Shown here: in pieces, positions 47,669-55,042 of the stretch
Layout: each line of letters begins with the position of its first letter
Numbering within the stretch: the first letter of the stretch is position 1
Assembly: GCF_002975205.1 (NCBI RefSeq)
Contig: NZ_PCOC01000002.1
Location: forward strand, 1,801,501-1,865,500
Length of the DNA: 64,000 nt
From: Ochrobactrum vermis
Lineage (GTDB): Bacteria; Pseudomonadota; Alphaproteobacteria; Rhizobiales; Rhizobiaceae
Direction: 5' to 3'
Notes under the pieces: generated by a model
The model's database searches: none
Seen by the model: only the letters and a program-made list of their open reading frames with translations
What the model was told of the DNA's origin: nothing
Position numbers and translations under genes: made by a program

Positions 47669-48781
47669 GTCCTCGAAAAACATTCCGATTTTCTGCGTGA
47701 TTTTCGCGGCGACACAATTCATCCCTCCACCCTGCAGATCATGCATGAACTAGACTTGTTGGACGGGCTCCTCGCTTTGCCTCATACCAAGGCGCATCAG
47801 CTGAATGCGGAGATCGGCGGCAAGGATGTCACGATAGCTGATTTTTCCAGAATTCCCGCTCAATGCCGCTTCATCGCTTTCATGCCGCAATGGGAATTTC
47901 TTGACTATATCGCGCGCGAAGCCGCGAAGTATCCAAACTTCAGGCTCATTATGTCAGCCAGCGTGACTGAGCTGACCGAACGGGACGGGAGCGTCACCGG
48001 TCTCCTCGCAACGACCCCTGATAAGGTGATCACAATCGATGCCAAACTCGTCGTCGGTGCAGACGGGCGAAACTCTGTGGTGCGCGCGAAAGCTGGCCTG
48101 GAGGTCGAAAGCTATGGTTCGCCAAGCGAGATTCTCTGGATGAAGCTGTCTCACGCCCTCAATGATCCGCCCTATACGATGGGCCATGGCGGGCCCAGAC
48201 AGGGTTTCGTCATGATTGATCGCGGCAAGTACTGGCAATGCGGTTACGTGCTTCGCCGACAAACTTTCACCGATGTGAAGCAAGAAGGGCTCGACGCATT
48301 CCGGGAAGCAGTCGCGAAAGTATCGCCATTGCCTGCAGAGCGAATGGACGAAATACGCACATGGGATGACGTCCATCTGTTGAGCGTACGCATCGACCGG
48401 CTGAAAACATGGTGGAAGCCTGGACTACTGTGCATCGGAGATGCTGCCCACGCCATGTCGCCTATCGGCGGGTTCGGAGTCAACCTCGCCATTCAGGATG
48501 CCGTTGCCGCAGCAAATATTCTGGCTCAACCGCTCAAGGGGAGCAGAGATTTGGCCCCGTATCTTGCCGCCGTCGAAGCACGGCGCCGCTTTCCGACAAA
48601 GGCAACACAGAAGCTGCAACTGATGATGCGCAGTGATCGCCGCAAACGTGAAACCAACTCTACCAGGCGCGATGGGCCACCAGCATTTATGCGTCATCTC
48701 GCACGTTGGCCCATTCTTGCACATCTGGCTGGCAGACTGATCGGGATGGGCTTTCGCCCGGAACACATCCGCAAGCTCTGA
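47669..48781 (+). pseudogene. FAD-dependent monooxygenase, 3' piece
   Basis: Continuation of the gene split at 46397. Residues 41-410: EKHSDFLRDFRGDTIHPSTL, the DG motif VVGADGRNSVVRAK, and the GD motif CIGDAAHAMSPIGGFGVNLAIQDA for FAD ribityl binding. Similar to UbiH-like or aromatic hydroxylases. A downstream start (ATG 47741, residue 65 of the joined protein) lacks the FAD dinucleotide motif, so a functional enzyme is unlikely. Substrate unknown. Confidence 0.92.
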
Positions 48782-48939
48782 ACGACGGATTCAGTCCACA
48801 TCGTTGAGTTCGTCGTGAATACCGGCGACGATCTTCAACTGCTGCCGCTCCAATTTTCCTACATGCGAAGCATAGGTCATTGCCAGAAGCCGGACGCATT
48901 TACCGCATCCGGCTTTTTAGTTTGGCGATCCTGAAATCG

Positions 48940-49548
48940 TTACATACCAATCACGAGCTTCAGCGCAATTGACCACATCGTAATGGCAATGACGCCTTCC
49001 AGAATGCGCCAGGAAGACGGGCGGGCAAAGATTGGGCGCAGCCAACGAGCGCCGAAACCAAGCGAAAAGAAAAACACGAAGGACGCAGTGACAGCACCCG
49101 CAGCGAAGGATGTTTCAAAGCCTGGAAACTGCGTGGAGATTGTTCCAAGCAGCATGACGGTATCCAGGTAAACATGCGGATTGAGCCATGTGAGCGCCAG
49201 ACAGGTCGCGAGTGTCCTGGTCAGGCTCACGGATACGCCGTTCGCCGTCGCCAGGATGGCAGACGAGGTGAATGCAGAATAGAGGCTCCGCGCGCCATAC
49301 CAGACGAGAAAAGCCGCACCACCATAACGCATGATGGGATCAAGCGCTGGCATGATGGCAGCGATTTTCTGGAAACTTGTTACACCGACAAGAATTAGGA
49401 TGGCATCCGATATGGCGCAAACGAGGCTTACGGCGAACACATGTTCGTCGCGCAAACCCTGTCGCAAAACAAAAGCGTTTTGTGCGCCAATGGCGACAAT
49501 GAGACTGAGACCCATAGTAAGGCCAGTTACGTAGACTGAAGGATTCAT
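48940..49548 (-). CDS. LysE/ArgO-family amino-acid exporter
   Basis: 202-aa, six-helix exporter: SLIVAIGAQNAFVLRQGLRDEHV near residue 14 is the ArgO/LysE signature, and LALTWLNPHVYLDTVMLLG near 115 is strongly conserved. Exports basic amino acids such as arginine or lysine. Divergent from an ArgP-type LysR gene with 98 bases between, the same arrangement as lysE-lysG and argO-argP control. Confidence 0.93.
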   Translation of the reverse strand: MNPSVYVTGLTMGLSLIVAIGAQNAFVLRQGLRDEHVFAVSLVCAISDAILILVGVTSFQKIAAIMPALDPIMRYGGAAFLVWYGARSLYSAFTSSAILATANGVSVSLTRTLATCLALTWLNPHVYLDTVMLLGTISTQFPGFETSFAAGAVTASFVFFFSLGFGARWLRPIFARPSSWRILEGVIAITMWSIALKLVIGM

Positions 49549-49646
49549 AAACGGTCGCTGTCTGTCTGGGAGTAAGTTGGCACTTGGATACAGGAGCGCA
49601 TTTCGTTAGAATACTTAATTCTGATAATTCCAGTTTAGGGAAACTA

Positions 49647-50558
49647 ATGATCGACTATTCTGCCCTGAGAGCAGTGGCGATGGTGGTCCAGACAGGCAGT
49701 TTTGAGAAAGCCGCCCGGGCTCTGAACGTGACCCCGTCAGCGATCTCGCAACGCGTCAAGCACCTGGAGGAGAGGCTGGGCGTCGTCCTGATTGAGCGAG
49801 GCTCCCCTTGTACGGCGACCGAAAAGGGTGACTGGTTGTGTCGGCATATCGAGCAGGTCGGTATGCTCGAACGCGAACTTTTGGCAGAACTACCTGCACT
49901 ATCCAGCAGCGAAAATTCTGCCCAGCGCGTAACACTCCATATAGCGACCAATGCCGATAGTCTGGGCACGTGGTTTCTCAAAGCGATTTCGCATTTCAGT
50001 GCGACATCGGATTATCTCTTCAATGTAGCGGTCGACGATCAGGATCATACTGCCGAATGGCTGCGGCGCGGGCGTGTCGTTGCCGCTGTAACCTCCCTGT
50101 CCAACCCCGTTCAGGGCTGTCGTCTCACCCCACTGGGTATTCTCCAATATCGGGCGACAGCTTCTCCGGAGTTTATCGCTCGGCATTTCCCGGACGGAAT
50201 AACGGGCGATGCCCTCGCCAAGGCTCCAGCGTTGACATTCAACCAGAAAGACAGATTACAGGATCAATGGGTGCGCGCCACGCTGAGGACTGACATAGTT
50301 TGCCCAACACATTGGCTTCCTTCGACACAGGCTTTCGTCGATGCGAGCTTGTCGGGCATGGGATGGGGCATGAATCCGGTGCAACTGGTCGACCGCCATT
50401 TGAAATCAGGGCAGCTTATTGAACTGATACCCGATGCGCCTCTTGATATTCCTTTGTACTGGCAAGTTAACCGTCTCGCAGCCGACACGCTTGCAGGGCT
50501 GACGCAGACGGTTGTGACAATAGCGCGGCAGGAACTCGCGCCTCATCTCCAAAAATGA
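49647..50558 (+). CDS. ArgP/LysG-type LysR regulator
   Basis: 303-aa LTTR. MIDYSALRAVAMVVQTGSFEKAARALNVTPSAISQRVKHLEERLG is the HTH (cut to residues 1-45), followed by LIERGSPCTATEKGDWLCRHIEQV, typical of ArgP. ATG 49647 with AGGGA upstream is chosen over an ORF start 63 bases earlier. Likely activates the exporter gene when lysine or arginine is in excess. Confidence 0.93.
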   Translation: MIDYSALRAVAMVVQTGSFEKAARALNVTPSAISQRVKHLEERLGVVLIERGSPCTATEKGDWLCRHIEQVGMLERELLAELPALSSSENSAQRVTLHIATNADSLGTWFLKAISHFSATSDYLFNVAVDDQDHTAEWLRRGRVVAAVTSLSNPVQGCRLTPLGILQYRATASPEFIARHFPDGITGDALAKAPALTFNQKDRLQDQWVRATLRTDIVCPTHWLPSTQAFVDASLSGMGWGMNPVQLVDRHLKSGQLIELIPDAPLDIPLYWQVNRLAADTLAGLTQTVVTIARQELAPHLQK

Positions 50559-50679
50559 AAACGAGCTGACCGCGTTAACGTTTGTTGAAACAAAAGACTA
50601 GGCAGAGTTTTCCCTACCCTAGCGGTCAATCACCATCTGTTTTCTTGAATGTGAACGGCGATTGAGCAATCGATAGATA

Positions 50680-50763
50680 ATGAAGCTCTTGTTCCTGATC
50701 GCGGCGCTAATCGCCCTTGTTTTCCTTGGCTGCTATTTGCAGATGTTCTTTGCCGTGCCGTGA
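50680..50763 (+). CDS. 27-aa hydrophobic peptide
   Basis: ATG at 50680 gives MKLLFLIAALIALVFLGCYL then QMFFAVP and TGA: one transmembrane helix. Weak ribosome site (GATAGATA). No homology can be claimed from sequence alone; the composition fits a small membrane peptide. Independent gene status uncertain. Confidence 0.4.
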   Translation: MKLLFLIAALIALVFLGCYLQMFFAVP

Positions 50764-50857
50764 AGCACAGCGATTTTGATCAGCACGCGACCGACCTGCT
50801 GAATGGACAGGCATGGTGCGATCAGAAAATCGCAGCCTTACAGGAAGAAAGGCAGGA

Positions 50858-51028
50858 TCAATGATCCTGCCCTGTTTGTGCAACACCTGCCGCCTCTTCG
50901 CAGACCCTGACATGCTCTGCCAGCGCGTCGAGTTGAAGGAAAGCGCTTATGGTACAGATATCCCGCTTCTGAAACTTCGGAAGCTCCTGAAGCTCCTTCA
51001 ATCTGGTGAGAAGTGCACCGCGGTTCAT
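50858..51028 (-). CDS. 56-aa conserved-looking small protein
   Basis: Short reading frame starting MNRGALLTRLKELQELPKFQ and ending AAGVAQTGQDH, preceded by a very good GGAGGG ribosome site 7 bases before the ATG. Helical, two-cysteine, no signal. Its ATG is 42 bases downstream of the palindromic repeat that follows minE, so it may be read from the min transcript. Function unknown. Confidence 0.6.
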   Translation of the reverse strand: MNRGALLTRLKELQELPKFQKRDICTISAFLQLDALAEHVRVCEEAAGVAQTGQDH

Positions 51029-51070
51029 GGTTTTCCCTCCATCTTTCTGGCTATCCGCAAGATTGGCGTT

Positions 51071-51173
51071 AGAGCGTGTTTCGATCTGATTGAATCAGAT
51101 CTGCGCGTCTCAACTTTTTGTTTTGATGCGCATCTTGTCCGAAAACCGTTTCACACTTTTCGGGATGCGCTCT
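51071..51173. repeat. AGAGCG-type intergenic palindromic repeat (copy 3)
   Basis: 103 bases from AGAGCG to CGCTCT, with internal GATCTGATTGAATCAGATC dyad and the conserved CGAAAACCGTTTCACAC tail. It abuts the minE stop codon. Same family as copies at 28025, 30625 and 52408. Confidence 0.85.
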
Positions 51174-51175
51174 AA

Positions 51176-51445
51176 TCAGGCTGCCCGCACCTTCGTTTTG
51201 CTTTTCAACGGGAGTTCGATATCGACTTCAAGTGTCGACATCTGGTCGCGCCGGTCCATTTTCACGCTGACCTTGTCGCGATCGATCTGGATATGCTTGG
51301 CGATGACGGCGAGGATTTCCTCCCGCAGCACTGCAACAAGGTCGGAATGCTCGTGTGAGGCCCTTTCATGGGCAAGCAAAACCTGCAACCGTTCACGCGC
51401 TTGCGGCGCGGAAGCAGGTTTGCTGAAGAAACGAAACAGGCTCAT
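51176..51445 (-). CDS. minE: cell division topological specificity factor MinE
   Basis: 89 aa: N-terminal [10 protein letters not shown] membrane-targeting helix, MinD-binding [13 protein letters not shown] (residues 18-30) and C-terminal dimer domain. Drives pole-to-pole MinD oscillation. Overlaps the minD stop (ATGA). minCDE are in the order minC-minD-minE. Confidence 0.96.
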   Translation of the reverse strand: MSLFRFFSKPASAPQARERLQVLLAHERASHEHSDLVAVLREEILAVIAKHIQIDRDKVSVKMDRRDQMSTLEVDIELPLKSKTKVRAA

Positions 51446-52257
51446 GCCGCTCTCCTTCCGAAAAGTTTACCCAGAAGGCCGCGCTTTTCGGATGGAACAG
51501 TCATCGGCACTTCTTCGCCGGCGAGGCGGCGGGCTGCGTCGAGATAAGCCAATGCAGGCGCGCTGCGCTGATCGGCAAGGGTCACGGGCGAACCAATATT
51601 GGATGCCCGCAAAACGTCCTGGCTTTCCGGAATAATGCCGAGAAGCGGAATGGACAGAATTTCGAGAACGTCGTCGACCTTCAGCATGTCACCGCGTTCG
51701 GCACGCACCGGGTCATAACGGGTCAGCAAGAGATGCTTTTCCACGCGCTCGCCGCGCTCAGCCTTGAGCGTCTTTGCATCCAGAAGGCCGATGATACGGT
51801 CGGAGTCACGCACGGACGACACTTCGGGGTTCGTCACAACCACAGCCATATCCGCATGGCGCATGGCGAGCGTGGCGCCGCGCTCGATCCCCGCCGGGCT
51901 ATCGCAAATGATCCAGTCGAACTCTTTCTTGAGGTCTTCCATGACACGGTCGACACCGTCGGTGGTCAGATTGTCCTTATCACGCGTTTGGGAAGCAGGC
52001 AGCAGATACAGCGTCTCGAGGCGCTTGTCGCGGATCAGAGCCTGCGGAAGCTTTGCGTCGCCCTGAATGACATTCACCAGATCAAACACAACGCGACGCT
52101 CTGCCCCCATGACAAGGTCCAGATTACGCAAACCGACATCGAAGTCGATAACGACGGTCTTCTCGCCGCGTTGCGCCAGCGCTGCGCCAATTGCAGCAGT
52201 GGATGTCGTTTTGCCGACGCCACCTTTGCCGGAAGTTACAACAATTACTTTTGCCAT
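51442..52257 (-). CDS. minD: septum site-determining ATPase MinD
   Basis: 271-aa ParA/MinD ATPase. Deviant Walker [13 protein letters not shown] (residues 8-19), switch regions, and a C-terminal amphipathic helix ([12 protein letters not shown]) that binds membrane in the ATP state. Start at 52257 with AGGAGA upstream; an earlier in-frame start lies in the repeat-containing spacer. Second gene of minCDE. Confidence 0.97.
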   Translation of the reverse strand: MAKVIVVTSGKGGVGKTTSTAAIGAALAQRGEKTVVIDFDVGLRNLDLVMGAERRVVFDLVNVIQGDAKLPQALIRDKRLETLYLLPASQTRDKDNLTTDGVDRVMEDLKKEFDWIICDSPAGIERGATLAMRHADMAVVVTNPEVSSVRDSDRIIGLLDAKTLKAERGERVEKHLLLTRYDPVRAERGDMLKVDDVLEILSIPLLGIIPESQDVLRASNIGSPVTLADQRSAPALAYLDAARRLAGEEVPMTVPSEKRGLLGKLFGRRAA

Positions 52258-52407
52258 ATTTGTCTCCTGTATCTCCCGCGCGCCTCCAGAGCATCCGTTA
52301 CCCGGGAATTGAAATGCTCTGCTTTTCTTTCGCGGCACTCAAAAGTGCCTAACATCTCGATTTGTCTTGGTTTCTCTCAAGGCAGAAACCTTTGAGAATG
52401 AGGGACT

Positions 52408-52511
52408 AGAGCGTTTCCCGCTTCGATTGAATCATTTGGAAATGCTCTATCTTTTTGCTTTTACGCGCATCTTGTTCCGAAAACCGTTTCACACTTTTCG
52501 GGATGCGCTCT
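52408..52511. repeat. AGAGCG-type intergenic palindromic repeat (copy 4)
   Basis: 104 bases from AGAGCG to CGCTCT in the minC-minD spacer. Its tail is nearly the same as copy 3 (CCGAAAACCGTTTCACAC and CGGGATGCGCTCT), while the left half differs (CCCGCTTCGATTGAATCATTT). Confidence 0.85.
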
Positions 52512-53238
52512 AATTCAGCGTTTCAGCCATCATGTAGTCGCCGTCGAGCCAAAGCTGCACAGCCTGCCCACGCAATCTGCTCTCCATGTCTTCGGCCGTC
52601 TTGTAGAGACCGTCGATAGCGACAAGCTCTGCCTCCATCTTGCGGCAAAAAATGCGCGCGTCGGCATTTCCAGCGGTTCCAGCCATCGCGCGACCGCGCA
52701 ATGCGCCGTAGACGTGGATCGAGCCGCCAGCCACCACCTCTGCGCCAGATGCAACCGAACCAACAATCGTTACGTCGCCATCGGGAAAATAGACGGACTG
52801 GCCGGATCGAACGGGCTCGGTCACGATCATGGAAGGGACAGCCTTGACCAGCTGCACCGATGTGGGCGCGGCCGGTGTACGCTCTTGCGGTTTCGACTCG
52901 GCAATTTCCGGATCGAAATCCGCAGCTGGCTGTCCGCCTCGCATCGCCGGCGGCATGCCGGGACCTAGCAGAGAAGGCCGCGCATTTTCGAAGCCGGTAA
53001 TCCAGACACCGCGGCTAACCAGATCCTCAAGCAACTGAACCAGTTGTGGGCGCTCAATCGAAATACTCTCCAGATCGAGAACGATCGGACGATTCAGGAA
53101 AAACCCTACTGAACGTGCTGCCAGATCATCCAGCTTGTCGAGCCAGCCATCGAGCGGCAGTTCGGGTGAGAGCACCAGCGCAAGAAAGGATCTCCCTTTC
53201 AAGCGGATTGGACGGGACTGTGTTAGCACTTGATTCAT
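52510..53238 (-). CDS. minC: septum site-determining protein MinC
   Basis: 242 aa. Start ATG 53238 (MNQVLTQSRPIRLKGRSF). N-terminal domain blocks FtsZ polymerisation; the middle linker is long and proline-rich; the C-terminal beta-helix (YFPDGDVTIVGSVASGAEVVAGGSIHVYGALRGRAMAG, residues 130-170) binds MinD. Separated from minD by 252 bases with a palindromic repeat, so coordination of expression may differ from minD-minE. Confidence 0.94.
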   Translation of the reverse strand: MNQVLTQSRPIRLKGRSFLALVLSPELPLDGWLDKLDDLAARSVGFFLNRPIVLDLESISIERPQLVQLLEDLVSRGVWITGFENARPSLLGPGMPPAMRGGQPAADFDPEIAESKPQERTPAAPTSVQLVKAVPSMIVTEPVRSGQSVYFPDGDVTIVGSVASGAEVVAGGSIHVYGALRGRAMAGTAGNADARIFCRKMEAELVAIDGLYKTAEDMESRLRGQAVQLWLDGDYMMAETLN

Positions 53239-53459
53239 CTTGGTTAAAAAACGGTTTATCCGGTCTATATGTGCAATGGTTAACAGATGGTTAATTTCTG
53301 AGCCTGAACGGTCCCGATTGCTGGAACAACCAGTCCTCTCGACGATCAGAACACAACTATCAGGGCTGAGATCAGCCTCCGGGCACAGAACGCAACATTG
53401 TGCCCGCATGAACGACCGAAGCCCCTTCCAACCTGGAAGCGACTCAGCCTATCCTTGAT

Positions 53460-54083
53460 TATAAACGAATATTTCCATCGAAAATTGTCGTTTCTTCGTC
53501 CTTCCACAGAAGACATTGCGGAAAATATAAACTTAAATTTCAATCAAATATGACGCTACGTAATGTATTATAATTTTATAATATATTTTGTTTAGTTAAA
53601 GGCACAACGTGTCTTGAGAAAAATAGAATGCTAGAGATCTTAATCATAATTCATTTTAAAATATACTTTTCGCAATGACCCCGCTTTCGTAGATGAATTG
53701 GAAAACTGCCGTGACTTTATCTGCACCAATCCAAGATTTGGATAAACAATGTGCATAACAAATTCAGCCCGCTCATTGAGCAACTTCACCAGCGCAAACG
53801 ATGAATGCACCCCGACAAAGCAATAGCTATTTTTCTGATCGCTTTCTTGCATCTTCGAACGCAGCCAGTTCGGGGCTGAAATGGTTCCGGCTGGAAACAC
53901 TTGAACACAAAAGTCTTGGAGGGTTCCGTTCAAAGGAACCGCCTCGCGTTTGGGCGGGGGGCTTAGGGGCGCGAGGCGGGCGAGCTCTCAGGAGTGCACG
54001 CACAGGGAAAATGGAACGTTAGCTCCGATTCTGGAACTAACAATACGTTCCAGCCTGAAAAATTACGTGACCATCATATAGAA
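53460..54083. other. AT-rich gene-poor interval with a G-rich-loop hairpin
   Basis: Bases 53460-53780 are clearly AT-richer than the rest of the window (for example TTATAATTTTATAATATATT at 53569). An open frame on the minus strand (53640-53933) has no ribosome site and no known domain. At 53939-53979 the stem CCGCCTCGCG / CGCGAGGCGG encloses a very G-rich loop (GGGCGGGGGGC). The reason for this structure is unknown. Confidence 0.45.
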
Positions 54084-54195
54084 AAGCCCGCAATGCTCGG
54101 GAGGAGGAGAGCATTGCGGGCTTAATCTGTAGCGCGATTGGGAGGAGGAGTATCGCGCCTGGAGTCCGGATCATGGGAGGAGGAGTGAACCGGAC
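54084..54195 (-). ncRNA. array of three CcsR/cuckoo-type small RNA hairpins (minus strand)
   Basis: Minus strand, 5' to 3': hairpin C (54195-54164; arms GTCCGG / CCGGAC plus 3 bp), hairpin B (54158-54132; GCGCGAT / ATCGCGC), hairpin A (54123-54084; 15-bp AAGCCCGCAATGCTC arms) ending in TTTTCTAT. Every loop contains TCCTCCTCCC. This is the anti-Shine-Dalgarno-like signature of the CcsR / cuckoo family, whose hairpins are processed from tandem precursors in alphaproteobacteria. No DUF1127 gene lies beside it. Confidence 0.88.
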
Positions 54196-54678
54196 GCATA
54201 TTTGATACCCCGTCCGCCCCGTTCTCTCAATCAACAAGCTTGCATTACTGATATGCAGTTTTAACAGGCTCAAATAGAAACCGCCTCGCGGCGAATGAAC
54301 GCGCTGAGGCGGCGAATCTCCTCCGAAAGCCCCAATCGAAGAAGATGATGGAACTTACCCACAGCTCCAGCGAAAATAAATAGACAATCTTCACACACAT
54401 TCGAAAATCCGGTGAACAATATCGTCCAGTGGTTGATAATCCTTTGATCAATCAAACCTTTACGCGTTTACGGCCCTCTTCACGAGAATTGATAAAGATC
54501 TGGTACATTTCAGCCTTGCAATATGCTCCTCAACGCCTTGTCAGAACGTGGAGATTAAAAGACCATTGCCTCATTAACGTACATAAATTTCAGTAATTTC
54601 TGAAAATTATAGAGTTCTATTAAGGGGTTGCTTTCTACATGAGCGGGGTTATTGTTCCTCTCACTTGGAGGAGGGAGT

Positions 54679-54720
54679 ACCGCCCCAGCGCGCTAGACCG
54701 CTGCGGGGCGGTTTCTTTTT
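54679..54720 (+). terminator. terminator of an unassigned transcript containing GGAGGAGGG
   Basis: ACCGCCCC / GGGGCGGT with inner AGCG / CGCT pairs and TTTCTTTTT after it. Immediately upstream (54666-54677) the transcript carries GGAGGAGGGAG, complementary over about 8 bases to the loops of the neighbouring hairpin arrays. No gene precedes it on this strand for over 600 bases. Confidence 0.75.
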
Positions 54721-54760
54721 CAGCCATCCAAAAATGCATATCTGCATTGCAGGATTGCCC

Positions 54761-54790
54761 CTTGTAAGTGGCCGCCCGTGCTCCTATTTT
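54761..54790 (+). promoter_or_regulatory. RpoH-like promoter of the plus-strand hairpin array
   Basis: CCCTTGTA (from 54759) and CCTATTT (54783-54789), about 18 bases apart, resemble the alphaproteobacterial heat-shock sigma consensus (CTTGAA with a CCTATNT-type -10). The expected start, near 54796, coincides with the base of the first hairpin (54797). The -35 is imperfect. Confidence 0.5.
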
Positions 54791-54796
54791 CACGTT

Positions 54797-54918
54797 GTTC
54801 GGTTTTACTCCTCCTCCCAAAAACCGAACTCAAAGCGCGATACTCCTCCTCCCAATCGCGCTTTACAGATCCGCCCACTGCACACTCCTCCTCCCAGTGC
54901 AGTGGGCGTTCTCTTTTC
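54797..54918 (+). ncRNA. array of three CcsR/cuckoo-type small RNA hairpins (plus strand)
   Basis: Hairpin D (54797-54829; GTTCGGTTTT / AAAACCGAAC), E (54832-54864; AAAGCGCGAT / ATCGCGCTTT) and F (54873-54907; GCCCACTGCAC / GTGCAGTGGGC, then TTCTCTTTTCT). The three loops are the same 13 bases, ACTCCTCCTCCCA. The core of E (54835-54861) matches hairpin B of the other array without mismatch, in inverted orientation. D and F match C and A in plan but have different, compensated arms. Strong CcsR/cuckoo signature. Confidence 0.9.
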
Positions 54919-55042
54919 TAGGACGCTTTACCCTCTATCGCTTTGCACCTTATGCCAAGTTCGGCACTCTTCCGGCTATTTCAGTAGTTTTAAGGGTTTG
55001 CGGGATAATTTCTGCGTACAGCGCAGCAGGGAGCGGGGTTCC

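Noticed and set aside
53640..53933. 97-codon minus-strand frame in the AT-rich island.
   Set aside because: No ribosome site, no recognised domain and lies in low-complexity AT-rich DNA; left only in the interval note.
54099..54185. GGGAGGAGGAG repeats read as ribosome-binding sites of tiny genes on the plus strand.
   Set aside because: They occupy the loops of stem-loops on the minus strand, with no start codon and frame that make sense.
54665..55042. N-terminal extension of the GT-C gene by 126 codons.
   Set aside because: It would translate the terminator and the three hairpins (54797-54907); a good ribosome site and a normal membrane N-terminus are found at 55043.
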